Made by a program: the position numbers and the translations under genes. Shown here piece after piece: positions 33,704 to 44,630 of a stretch of DNA of 50,256 nucleotides. This stretch comes from Cudoniella acicularis. Taxonomy: Eukaryota; Ascomycota; Leotiomycetes; Helotiales; Helotiaceae. Location: contig JAAMPI010000223.1 of the NCBI GenBank assembly GCA_013054445.1, forward strand, positions 1 through 50,256, given 5' to 3'. Under the pieces are notes generated by a model that saw nothing but the letters and a program-made list of their open reading frames with translations, was not told the origin of the DNA and did no database searches. How positions within the stretch are numbered: position 1 is the stretch's first letter; the number at the start of each line of letters is the position of its first letter.

Positions 33704-34891
33704 AGTGATAGGAGAGTGTATATCTATGTTTGGAAGAGATAAGAATAAACTGGAATAGAAGGAGTTGGTGATAGTGAAAGTTTGTTAATAGCTTCCTTTA
33801 AGCTGATTTAATACTCGCAAGATAGGATCCCGTTTCTGACCCTATGCGTGAATCATTCTTGATGGCTGCTAATAATAGAAGCGGTGCCGGTTTCGGATCC
33901 GAATAAATCTAATTTGGGAGTATAACTGGATACACTATGAAAGGTGTGGCTCCTTTATAAGCAACATGATAAGACGATCTACTACGGAAACCTTGAGGCT
34001 ACGGTATCTAATTCTGGCCCTAGTTGTCCTCTCTATCTTGTGCTATAGCGCCTGTCTTATGGCTAAACCCAAAGAGGCGCTCTATAAGCACAAGACTTAT
34101 CTAACATATAAAATATGTCAGCTCGTAAAAAAAGTTGTAGAAACTGCTACTTAAACGCTCTACTACTCCGCTCTAAAATACACACCACCAAGTAGCTACC
34201 TTCTACTCTATTATCATAAGCAATATGTTTTTGGGATATAGAATAATGGTGGTGGGGCCGAGGAGATCTGATGGTAGGCCGAGGGCAAAAGGGTTCTATA
34301 GCGTCGGTATGGAGGTTTGGAAGCCGAAATGGATGTCTCGTCGGAAGACATTAAACGTAGCATCTAGTGATCATTCTTCTTACGACGAGGTTCCTCCAAG
34401 CTATATATCAGGCGAGGGTAGATTCGAAGATTATATGCCCGGGATTGTCGTATCATATCCGGGTGAATTACTAAAGCGATACTAAGAAAGAAGATCCCGT
34501 GAAAGACGATCCTATGCTCTATCGCCGGAATCTGTAGTAAAAGAAGAGTATNATAAAGACAGTAGGACTGCGAATAAAGAATAAAGTTAGCCTACTCTCG
34601 TAGCAGATATAAGTGGCTATAAAGGAGGTTAGGTGGGTTTGTCCGAGAGTTTCTGGTTAGGGTGAAAGCCATCACTCGTTATAGAGATTATTTAAAGCAA
34701 TATTTCCTATTATCTAGTCATTTATCAAGTTGATTATGTCCGACAGGGTCGGTCAAACAATTGAAGGACTTCCGCCGGGGGAGGGGAAACAACTGTCCAG
34801 TTTCAAGTCCGAATAAAGGGCGTGCGCCACGAATTGCGATTTAGGACTAACTTTACAGTCACTAAGCCTTAAAATTCTTAAGTCCATTTGC
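33704..34891. other. No recognised gene; two short open frames
   Basis: Two plus-strand open frames are present. 33966-34154 has one hydrophobic segment (YLILALVVLSILCYSACL). 34225-34485 (86 codons) is hydrophilic, with SYDEVPPSYISGEGR. They lie in different frames and I recognise neither. They could be parts of one former membrane protein with a cytosolic tail. After about 34,490 CpA becomes scarce. Confidence 0.35.
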
Positions 34892-34998
34892 ATATCTATC
34901 TTCGTGACCGTAAAGTAGCAGGCCTGATTAAGGTAGAAGGTTCTCTACTAAAGGACTGCGGGAATTCGGATAAAAGTGCACTTTAAAGTACCCGGATA
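34892..34998 (+). repeat. Dispersed repeat copy 2
   Basis: Second copy of the 28430-28545 repeat, same orientation, 6.4 kb away. Shared blocks are TTCGTGAC, GGCCTGATTAAGGTAGA and GTGCACTTTAAAGT. The palindrome is degenerate here (GCACTTTAAAGTAC). Confidence 0.8.
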
Positions 34999-35251
34999 GG
35001 AGATTCTAAATCCTGCAATTCACTTTTCTAACGCCTGGAAGGAACAGATTCCCAGGAGCGAATATATAATCACAATTCCTAGTTTCTAATANANAATCCT
35101 GTCCTCCTATAAGACTCACTCCCTCTATCTTTACCCGCTCCTTACTCTGTCATCAACCCCGCGAGTGATATTTATATCATATTTATCTATTATAAATAAT
35201 AACCCCTAATACCTAGATCCGGACATAATAAAAGAATACTAATCCGGAATT
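34999..35251. other. Short gap, AT-rich
   Basis: No feature seen beyond two ambiguous bases near 35092. It would be the 3' flank of the membrane-protein relic. Confidence 0.4.
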
Positions 35252-36900
35252 TTAGAGCGGTGTAGCGTAGGCGCCTAGAATAGGCACGGCATCGTAGGTC
35301 TGCTCGCCGGGTACGGCGGATACGTGCTCTATCCTTCTCTTAACAGGTGGAGAAGATGCTCTCTCGAAGCTGTTTTGAGCAACCTTAGGCATAGCGGATT
35401 AGATCTTGATAGGAGGAGGTTAGAGGGCAGACGACTTAGTGTTAAGAGTCGAGTTTGACTTGGCTTTGACGAGATAGGCGCCAGCGGATCCTTCTTCGGC
35501 GTCTAAGCCGTTGTTATAGGTAGACTTGACGTGTGTAGAGTAGGATAGAGACATGGGATCGAAGCCGGGTGTGTTCGGTGCGGATTGAGAGTGGAGTTAG
35601 GCGAGGTAGAGGTCAGAACGGGCGCGGTCTCGGACATCTATAGACTTGCGTAGGCGTTGCTTAGAATAGTATCTATAGAACACTATGCCGTATAGGATGA
35701 CCGTGATATATTCTAAGATAATTTCGATAAGGTAGCAAACTAAGGACCAATTCTATGACGTTTGTTAGTTGGGTTCGGAGAGTTTTTAAGGGATAGCTTA
35801 CCTGTATTTTATAAACCAGTATATAATCTACTTCTTCTTAGAACAGCTCCCTTCTGTCATTATCAACGCATGACCAGCCCTACATGTCCTTTCCGTGGCC
35901 AGAGTTCTTAGACTGTTAAAGAATAGTAGCCGTAATAGCCTATATGACGATACTAAAGATAAAGAATCCTACCGCGAAGAGTATAGAATAGACAGCAACC
36001 TTCTCTGCCTTCCTATGACCCCTTCTCTAGTAGTTCTAGAAAATTAACAAACAAAATACTAACGAGATATAGGCAATTACTAAGACAGTGATTTGTGGCC
36101 ATGTCTTCTGCCCTTAAGCCTAAGGTAGGAAGTTGTTTCGTGGCGCTAAATGTTTCGTTGCGTTAAAAATCGTAAAGGTCATTAAAAGTATAGTAAGAAC
36201 GATAAGGCTATAGCTAAAATTTACGCCTCTTAGAACAAACTTCGCCACCCGGACTCTAGTTTTGATTTTCTATGATATTATTAGCTACTTCTATAAAGTA
36301 TGGCCAGTGTCTATACTCGCCAAATCTTTGGCTTGTTCCTTCTTAGTCCCCTGTTTATACTTCTCTAATAGTTGTTCTTCCCGGAATGTCGGGCTTAATA
36401 GGTTGTCTATTTTCCGCTCGGGTATACCTAGTGCTCTTATTATACTCTTTAATAGAGAGGCGGGTAGGATTAGGGTCTCGACATGATAGCGCGCCGGGTT
36501 GTTAGAAGAGATATGGCCGAAGCTAATATCTGACGGCTATGCTTGCGCTATATAGGGTTATGTCTTTTTAGAAGGAGGGTCCGCGAAAGGAGATCGGTGG
36601 TCCTTGTTGGCCTTATTAGGAGAGCATATAGAGGTTGCTTTTATAAACCTTAGAGTATAGGGAACTTTAAGTGAAGTTTCTAAGGACGAGGTCAAGTCTT
36701 TTCTTTCTCTATTCTAAGGCGTAGGGCGTTTCTTTTCGTTGTTTACTATATTACTTGTCAGCTTACTCTTACTTTATGCCGGACGACCCACTAGACATTA
36801 TGCTATAGGGAAGACAGATTCTATAGAAGGAAGGACAGGACTATAAGACGACGATGAGTTGGCGATAGAAATGTGAAGGCTTAAAATCAAAGACGAGAAA
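35252..36900 (-). pseudogene. Conserved fungal multi-TM protein relic with long N-terminal cytosolic region
   Basis: A single minus-strand frame can be followed for about 540 codons. The N-terminal part is polar (LTSNIVNNEKKRPTP, SPFADPPSKKT), then LLKSIIRALGIPERKIDN and EEQLLEKYKQGTKKEQAKD. Transmembrane segments follow: SYSLIVLTILLMTFTIF, ITVLVIAYISLVFCLLIF, VYSILFAVGFFIFSIVI and ITVILYGIVFYRYY. Between the last two is GHGKDM-stop-GWSCVDN, and after the last comes the basic RLRKSIDVRDRARSDLYLA. The tail is Ser/Pro-rich and ends AVPILGAYATPL. I recall conserved ascomycete proteins of this pattern but cannot name a function. Stops sit where Trp (FxNYxRRGH, GKDMxGWS) or Gln fit, all TAG/TAA. 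No indel is needed over the whole length, which shows decay by point mutation only. Confidence 0.7.
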
Positions 36901-37480
36901 GGGCAAAATTATAGATAGAAACTAGCTATCGAAGAGAAATAAGATAAGTCCTCGACAAGTAGGAAGGTCAGCAGTTCTATAGAAGCGCCCGGCCTAAAAA
37001 TAGTAGCTAATTTGAGATGTTCTTTAAGGCTACTGTCTAAAATTAGTAAAGATACGGGAGGCGGCGAGGGCTGCTAATGATCAATTTTAGGTCCCGTAAT
37101 TACGGTACTCGTCTATAAAGCGCTAGGACCAATTTAAGCTCCCTATCGCCACGTGAGCTACTTACGGGGCTTGCGGGTTTGATATCACTTTATAAGCTAA
37201 GATCACCTACTAATATAGATTGTCCCTCGTTAGAGGACGGAATAGGGAATAAGATTAAGACCTAGAATATGTTTTACTTTGATCAGAAGAAAACTATATT
37301 AGCGGTATACCGTGCTCTCTACGCTATAATTGTGCTAAGATACTACTATATATAAGGTAATAAAAGGAAATTTTCAAGCATTCTAAAGAGAGTATAAGAA
37401 GTATAAAACTAAGCCCTTATCTATTCTGCCTATTAATTTGCTAAGGTTGACCTTCCCTAGTTCTATAGATACTATATTCT
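36901..37480. other. Heavily mutated gap
   Basis: No motif recognised. The membrane-protein frame may extend a little into it. CpA is almost absent. Confidence 0.4.
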
Positions 37481-38040
37481 CTATTTGCCATCTACGCCGA
37501 CCGTTTTGATAGTGCCCGTATTTAGGAGCACGCCTTCTATTACGATTACTTTACTAGAGACGATCTCCTCGACCTCTTTATATGAAATCCTTAAGACTAT
37601 ACCTCTAGGTCTCTTATTATTGTCCCTAAAACCGAATATTTGATCAATTTGATCAACTTTATAATATAGCCCTAATTCTGTATAGCACTCGATATAAAGA
37701 GTCAATAGCCTTATCAATGGTCCGTGGTCTATGAACAGCCTATACTTGTGTTTGACTCTAGTAAGAAGAGCGCTAAGAGATCCGTAAAGCCCTCTTCCTA
37801 TAACCCTCCCTTGCCAGTCTCTCTCGCCGTCTTTAATCCTATCGCACTTAATATAAGAGACCTTGAACTTCGCCTTGGTTTCCGGACATAGTGAGGAGGG
37901 GTAGGGTGGCCAAACTTTTAGGCTCTCGTATGTCTTTACTATTATCGCTAGGTCGAACTTTGCTTGTTCGTAGGTTTGTTACGTCAAATCGTAAGGAGGA
38001 GGATAGGCAGCAGTTGAAATTTCCTTTTCTGCTATTTCTA
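37481..38040 (-). pseudogene. Unrecognised soluble protein relic
   Basis: A minus-strand frame of about 185 codons with only one stop (TAA after PPPYDLT). It reads TYEQAKFDLAIIVKTYESLK, VWPPYPSSLCPETKAKFKV, RDWQGRVIGRGLYGSLSALL and finally GVLLNTGTIKTVGVDGK. The hydrophilic/hydrophobic pattern is that of a folded protein, but I do not recognise the family. The low stop count is notable given the heavy mutation around it. Confidence 0.45.
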
Positions 38041-38346
38041 GAAACCCTATAGTTAGAAGCAGCTACGACGGCGATAGAGAGGGTGTTTTGGTTCGTGTGT
38101 ATAAATGCTCGTAAGAGATTAAAAGTATAGCCTCTAAATTATTTGTCTATCTAATTTCTTAAAAATATAGGAAACTAGGGCAAGGTGTTCTTTATAGTAT
38201 TTAATTATATATCTAGATTCACTAGAGCTAATCAAGAGTTAGTAGAAGCCAAACGTGATCCTAACACTCCTAGCGTTGGAGGCCTGGTTGGCTCCTATAT
38301 AGCGGTATCCTCGCTTTCTAGAACTAGGCGAAAATATAGCAAAGCT
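38041..38346. other. No legible gene
   Basis: About 300 bp with no motif; former promoter region of the preceding minus-strand relic and flank of minisatellite E. Confidence 0.4.
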
Positions 38347-38430
38347 AGGGTATAGAAATAGGGTATAGAAACCAGGTATAGAAACAGGGTATAGAGACAG
38401 GGTGTAGAAACAGGGTATAGAGACAGGGAT
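38347..38430 (+). repeat. 13-bp minisatellite, locus E (6-7 units)
   Basis: Units are AGGGTATAGAAAC or AGGGTATAGAGAC with one AGGGTGTAGAAAC. Compared with loci A-D, the variable GTGCAG/GTGTAG has become GTATAG. That is a TpG-to-TpA change, so the repeat itself was mutated along with the block. Confidence 0.93.
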
Positions 38431-38900
38431 ATATAGTGGGAATAAGCCCTACTAGGTTACTATGGCCGAAGAATTTAGAGTTATATAATATAGCCATAAT
38501 TTGAGTATAAGATAAGGTCATTATCTGTCGGCTCTTTAAAGATACGGAACTAGCGTACCGAGCATCGGACCTCTAGTGCCTCTCGCTGCCCCTCGCTAAG
38601 CTCTATAATATTCTATGTCCGGAGAGAACAGTCGTTTAGGCATTCGGCTACTGTCATTAGCTCCTAGCCCTTACTGCTAGCTCCCTATGCTTATTCCTTA
38701 TTTTAACCTCTATAAACCCTATTTGTTTTTAATTTGTAGTTTATTTTGCTTTAGTCTCCTAACTTACTTATTACTATCTTTAATCCTTTAACAAGTTTTT
38801 AGTCTTTTATTAAATCGTTTATCGTATATAGAAAAGATAGCTCTAAAAGTCGAGTAAGCTAATATCGCGGGGGACGCCACCGGAAATATAACCCCTTAAT
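38431..38900. other. No legible gene
   Basis: The sequence upstream of the MFS relic is TpA-rich without a coherent frame; it would hold the former promoter. Confidence 0.4.
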
Positions 38901-40612
38901 AGTCATCTATCGATATCGAAAAAATCTTATTTCTTGATCTTAATACTACTAAAGAGAAAACTACGCGATTTAAAAGACTAATTAGTGGTTAGGTATAGGC
39001 GTTGGTCTGTGTTAGTCTCTTTCTAGGATCTCTCCTCTATAGTAAGTTCTTTTAAAGCGGTCTATGTTTCCTAAATTAATTATAACCTTTTAGGGCTAGA
39101 TACTATAATTGCTGCCGATGTGTAAGGGCCTATTCTCTAATCCCTAGGAGAAATCGAGAAGTTGGCTTAGGTCGGTATTAGATTTCCTATAAGATCTGTC
39201 GCTACGATTCTATTTATCGGATAGTGTTATGCTCTCTTTAAGATCAAATACCTGATGATTAGTAGTGTTCTCCTCTTTAAGATTGGCAGTACGGTTTATA
39301 GTGTAGCGCCTACTATAAATGTTATGATTATCGGCAGAGTTATTACTAGTTCAGGTGGTGTAGGCATATATCTCGGGTAAGATCATATTCCTTCCCTAGT
39401 TTATTACGACGTATGTCTAACCTTCGTTAGTGCCTTGATATATAACTCCGTCTTTACGAGTATAAAAGAACGGCCTATTTATAATATAGTAATCGGTTTG
39501 TGCTAGGGAACAGGAGCAATTCTCGGACCCGTCATCGGCGGAGGCTTCGCAGAAAGCAAAGCTATATAGAGATAGGCCTTTTATATCAACCTTCTATTAG
39601 CCGCTTTAGTTGCGCTAGTATATATCTTCCTCTTTCTAAGATATAATAGTAAGCCCGACGTCTCTAGTTCTATAAAGTTAAAGCAGATAGATTAGGTTAG
39701 AGTCTTCCTTAATACTAGCACTTGGACCCTCTTCTAGGTCGTATATACCTTCTCGGGATCTATATAGAAATAGAAGTCCGCCGGACCAATTTCTCTCTAG
39801 GCCGTCTTCGGAGTCTTTCTTTTCGCCTATATCTTTTAACAAGTTTACTATATCTTTACGACTACCGAAAGACGACTATTCCCCGTTTAGATCCTGAAAA
39901 GCAGAACCATCGTTCTTCTTTATATTGCCTATACTATAGCTGCTGCCGGTATATTCGTTTCTGTCTATTATATCCCTCTCTTCTTCTAATTTACGAGAGG
40001 TGACTTAGCGATCAAAGTAGCAATTCGCCTTCTACTATTTATCTATATTATGATCTTTTTCGTTATACTCGCAGGTGGTCTGCTTCTAGTATTCGGACGA
40101 TATATACCTATCTATATTATTGCCGGTGTCTTTATGACAATTAGAGGGGTACTTATATATACCGTTGATACTAGCACTAACACCGGCGTAGTCTATGGCT
40201 ACGAAGTCTTAGTAGCGATCGGAGCTGGCCTTTTATTACAAGTTGCTTACTTAGTAGCTGTTATAAAGGTTAAGCCAGAGGAGATCTTCGGCGCTACCGG
40301 CGTTATAAACGTCTTATAAATCGGAAGCGCTGCTATCGTACTCTCTCTCGCGAATATTATTTTCTAGAACGTAGGGTTTATTAAGTTAGGGGATGCTCTT
40401 ATAGGACGAGGTTTTAGTACTGAGGAGCTTAGAGGCGCTCTTACGGGTGCGAAGTCTACGATTCTTGCTAGTGATGATCTAAATGTCTAGAAGTTGGCGA
40501 TAGATGTTATTATAGATACTATAGGCGTGATTTGGGTCCTGGTTATTGTTATAGGTGCTATTAGTATTGTCAGTGGTGCTCTTATAAAGCGGGAGAAGTT
40601 GGCTCTTTAGTA
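38900..40612 (+). pseudogene. MFS multidrug-type (DHA2, 14-TM) transporter relic
   Basis: Plus-strand fragments give a DHA2-family pump in order. SVATILFIGxCYALFKIKYL precedes NVMIIGRVITSSGGVGIYLG and the antiporter motif GAILGPVIGGGFAESKA. Next come FYINLLLAALVALVYIFLF, LFPVxILKSRTIVLLYIA and SVYYIPLFFxFTRGD. GGLLLVFGRYIPIYIIAGVF, YTVDTSTNTGVVYGYEVL and VINVLxIGSAAIVLSLANII follow, then a last TM with WVLVIVIGAISIVSGALI. Such pumps export drugs, toxins or metabolites. Many TAG/TAA codons replace Trp and Gln (for example in WxW after SKA). At least one frame change occurs near 39,400-39,520, which may be an intron or an indel. Ends are approximate. Confidence 0.8.
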
Positions 40613-42039
40613 GAGGAAAGACTATAATAGAAATAGAGATAGGGTACGATAATATAAAAGAAAAGTTAGATTTTGTTTAAAAGGAATAGAGTAATAATAG
40701 CCGTAAACACATCTTAAAAAGGGTGCTTAGAAACATGATATAAGATCTATAACGAGATCACTCGCCGTATATTCGTTTATTTAATATTATTTAATTAGGC
40801 TAAGCACAAGTAGCCGAGGCTAGAAAGAGCTGTTTTAATTAGAGTAAAATTTGAATCCCTTAATAGGGGTGAAAATTACGATATAATACCTTTATATTCC
40901 TAAATAACATAATAGGAAACCCCTGGCCGAATAAACCGAATACTAGAAAGTAGACGTAAAGGGACAGCCAAAAGGTAATAGGCTACTTTCACGGTAGTGC
41001 GTACGCTCTTTATAAATCCGTAGGCTAAGCTCTGGCATTTCTATATCTCTAAGTTCCTATATTCTTCCTTTATTAATGATGTTTAAGACTAGATTACTCT
41101 ATAGTGGCTGGTATCTTAGCGCTAATATTGATACGCTCTATTTAGGATTTCTAGTTATATATCTTGTTATAAACGAGTGGTAGTTTTCTATTAAGGAAGC
41201 TGGTATTATTAAAGAGAGTTTCTCTAGCTTTAGAAATTGGTATAGAAGGCGGAAAATCTATTCCTTATCTTCCTACTTTACTACTACTCGTATAGTAGCC
41301 TTAAATGGTTCAAATAGGGAAGGATCAGGCCTAGTGCCAGGAGCGAGCGTGTCGCAAGTAGCGTTAAAATATTCTACGATTTGTCCGTTATATAAGAGTG
41401 GCTAGACTGTTCTTAGGACTTTAAATCGAGATTCTCGATAAACGAAAAAGTTAGGTAGAAGTTATAAATCGGCTCTAAAGGAAAAGTCTTGACCGTTGTG
41501 CCTAATAGCGACCTGACGTGGATATAGGTAATAGACGTACTCCTAGATCCTTAAACGTATTTCTATAGGCAATAAAGGAAAAGGAGGGAATAGTAATGTT
41601 AAAGGTATTACGGATGTTATTATATGATTTGCCTTAGTCAAATTGGTGTTATAAATATAGTAAAAAGTCTGATTAAAAGGTGGCGTTAGGCTTATAAATT
41701 TAAGCTATAAACCTATATATAGAGGGGGCTAGAACGATATCCCTTAGAAATAGAGAATCCTAGGAATAACCCTCTCTAAAAATAGCCCTAGATCTAAAAA
41801 CGGCTTATATCGAGTTAGAGTATATAAGAGGTTGGCTAGACTTACCGGAAATAAATAGAGCCGAATTATAACACTTAATATTATACGTAGATGACTACTC
41901 TTTCTTTAATTTATTAATATAATTATAACAAAAACTAGGCTATAATCTAATCTAAACTAGTAAGGCACCTCTTATAACATCTTAAAGCACTTACCAAAGC
42001 TCCGTCCTTACCTAAAAGTACTTCTAAGTCCGATTCCGC
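40613..42039. other. Heavily mutated stretch with coding-like fragments
   Basis: Plus-strand fragments between about 41,070 and 41,560 look coding. One reads RLLYSGWYLSANIDTLYLGF and another FKSRFSINEKVR followed by KVLTVVPNSDLTWI. They are in different frames and I recognise no family. The rest is not legible. Confidence 0.35.
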
Positions 42040-42680
42040 TTAGCTAGCGCTCTATCACGAGTTGTCTTTATCTTCTCTAAAATCTAGTAGTTATAAACCA
42101 AATATAGTATAGTCATATTTCCGGTACACAAACCAATCACGATAATCGTAACCTTGGTAGTGATAGACTAGTGCCTACCTTAAGCGGTATAGATGTTAAT
42201 AAGGGTAGTAATGAGGCCGGTAAGTGAGTAGAGTAGCCCAGGTCTTTAGATCATCTAGTTAGTGCTCTGTCTTTTAGGATAATCTTAAGAAACTTATAAA
42301 AATATGTTTCTAACTAGCCAAATAGTATTGTTCCGCTATTTATACTATAACCAGCTTGTCCTAACTGTTCCTAAAAGGCAGCAGGCTCCTGCGATCCCTA
42401 AAAGCCCCTTCTTGAGCGTATATTAAATAATCCTTCTACTAGTACTACTTGCGAGAGTCTACGAAGTTTTAAGAGAAGTGAAAGTCCCTAGAAATACGAC
42501 ATACCCCGCTAGTATAAGCTATGAGAAGAATGCGGCACGGATGTTGTCCTAGGTTAGGGCTTGGTTCGCCTGGGTAGACTTGGCCATATAGGGAGTCTCC
42601 GTTATAGATGTTGTCTAAGGATCATGTTCTATTTCTTCTTTAAACTTCTCAAATGATCTAGGCAGTGTTCTTGTTAGATC
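42040..42680 (-). pseudogene. Membrane protein relic (unrecognised, several TM segments)
   Basis: The minus strand reads SVDLTRTLPRSFEKFKEEIE, then TPYMAKSTQANQALTxDNIR. Hydrophobic segments follow (LILAGYVVFLGTFTSL, GLLGIAGACCLLGTV, LTGLITTLINIYTA and VTIIVIGLCTGNMTIL). Between the second and third is RNNTIWLVRNIFL. The pattern of an acidic N-terminus followed by four short TM helices is familiar from uncharacterised ascomycete proteins. Stops replace expected Gln and Trp (the region between TSWL and RNN has two TAx codons). One frame change near 42,270 may be an indel or intron. Confidence 0.6.
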
Positions 42681-43640
42681 AACGGAGGTAGTGCTAGGTA
42701 AGGCACTTATTATAGTTGTTAGCGATCTATCAAGTGTCGAACACGCCTTTTAATACCTCTAGCTGACGCTATTTCAGGAAGGGGCCGGTTTAGGTCCCTA
42801 TATTATTACGTATAAATGCCGGCTGGTTTCGTAGAGCTCTATAAGCTAGAAAGTGGCTTCCGTGCCTAGTGGTTCACCTGTATGCGAATCAGAGAGAGAA
42901 TAAGTCTAATTCCTAAGTATAGAACATCATATTCGCGCGCTAATATATCTATTTTTATATAGAAGAAACTCATACGCCTTTAATCAGTAGAGTAACGGCG
43001 AGATATCGAGAGTCAGTTACCACTAGTTTTTCTTATTGTTATAGGATACAAACGCCTATATAAACGTTCTTAAAGCTTTAACGGTCTTATGCTTTTTCCT
43101 CTCGAGGTTTACCTCTATCCCCTTATAGTTATACCTCTCGTCGTTACTATTCTACCTACCGGAAAATGCTATGTTCTCTTGTACCGTAAGCTCTCCTAAG
43201 AAAAAATCTCTTAACCTGACCAGACCCTCGCCCTTTTCTATGTCCTTATAAAAGCGGGGCNTAGCTTTTTCTCTTTAAAGGAATCGAATTATAAGCTTTG
43301 CCTTTTAGTCTTCCCTTTCTAGACGGATTCTCTCCTTATTTATCTTTATTATAAACCGTTGTCTACGAGATCTAGGGGGAGTGATCCCGAATACGTGTTC
43401 GGGTATTTGGATTCTCGCTAGTACTATAGTAACGATTCTAAGAAGTTTTTATAGTCTAAGGGTAAGGTATGTTAACTAGAGACTCTATTTGGTATTTAAG
43501 TCTCTTGTGCTGGAAGCCGTGCTATTAGTTCTATATATAGGATGTTCTAGACGGGTCGTCCCGGAAATCATAATATAAAATTATTAGAGGTAGTATAACA
43601 CTAACTCCTCTTATTGGCTATATATATGATCTTACCTAAG
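42681..43640. other. No legible gene
   Basis: Heavily mutated; one N near 43261. I could not follow a frame for more than about 40 codons. Confidence 0.4.
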
Positions 43641-43680
43641 AGGGTGTAAAGACAAGGGTGTAGAGACAGGGTATAGAGAT
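43641..43680 (+). repeat. 13-bp minisatellite, locus F (3 units)
   Basis: Units AGGGTGTAAAGACA, AGGGTGTAGAGAC and AGGGTATAGAGAT, of the same family as loci A-E. Confidence 0.9.
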
Positions 43681-43752
43681 AGAGAATAGCTATTATAGGG
43701 CGTAAACCTTATAGTAGCGCTTATAAATATTACTTGACTAGGGATTGGCTAC

Positions 43753-43800
43753 GTAGGTTTAGAGAGGCCGGTTCTGGCTCCGAAGCCCAAACTTAGAATC
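43753..43800 (+). repeat. Dispersed short repeat copy 2
   Basis: Second copy of 28991-29036, in the same orientation, 73 bp after minisatellite locus F. It shares CCGGTTCTGGCTCCGAAGCC and AAACTTAGAA. Confidence 0.85.
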
Positions 43801-44059
43801 GGCAATTGCTATACTACGTCGTAACTTTTTTTGCCTTAGACCATGTCTAAGCGATTCTAGTATAGGCCTCTATCCTACTACCTAAATCGCTTAGTAACAT
43901 TTAGAATTTAGCCTCGGGCCGTATATTGTCTATACTTATTTAACTCAATTGTCTTTAAACACTATGTCGGAAGTTATAGGGCCACGAAAATTTTACGGTC
44001 TACTATAACTTAAATTGTCTCTAAACTATATGTCCGAATCTATAGAGTCATAAAACTAT

Positions 44060-44630
44060 AACCCGCGTACTAATCCTCTTCTATCGGTAAAGATCAAAGT
44101 CAATACGAGTAGAGGGCTAAAGGGTTCGACGGCGGCTTTAAGAGTAAAGCCCTATACTCGAAAGAAGTTTAATAGCCTCGAGGATAGGTTTAAAGAAAAG
44201 AAGGAATTATATCTCTAGAAGCGGGCTAAGCTGCGATAGTAAGTGGAGGAACAATCGGGAGAGAACCTTTAGCTTTTAGAGGAGCTAGATGTTAAAGAAT
44301 ATATGTTAGAGATCTAATCAGTAATATTAGGAAAGCTTGCTACTGATAAGAATCACCTTAAGGGTTTGGTAGAAGTCCCTGAAAAAGTGGTTATAAATTT
44401 TGATAAGCGGGTAAAAGAGGTAGCTAAGGCTTTGACTATATTAAGATATTAAATACGTGTTTTAAGCTTTTTAAGTAGACAATATAAGTAGAATAGTATT
44501 ATTAGGCACTAGTCTACTACGGCGAAGATAAAAGGCAGGTATAAAAGGCGCCGCCGTAGAGGTTTAGAGCTTAATAGTAGAACTGGCTTGTTCTAGAAGG
44601 CAGAGATAAAGTGTCGGGGGAGAGTCCTTT
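44060..44630 (+). pseudogene. Coiled-coil-like protein relic, family not recognised
   Basis: A plus-strand frame with stops reads RKKFNSLEDRFKEKKELYL and, after stops, LLEELDVKEYMLEI. GKLATDKNHLKGLVEVPEKV and FDKRVKEVAKALTILRY follow, then a basic tail (GRYKRRRRRGLELN). Composition is charged and heptad-like, suggesting a coiled coil with a basic C-terminus. Most TAG/TAA codons fit Gln. It lies tail-to-tail with the DUF3723 relic. Confidence 0.45.

Noticed and set aside
36262..36486. 74-codon plus-strand ORF
   Set aside because: It lies antisense within the longer, motif-bearing minus-strand membrane-protein frame.
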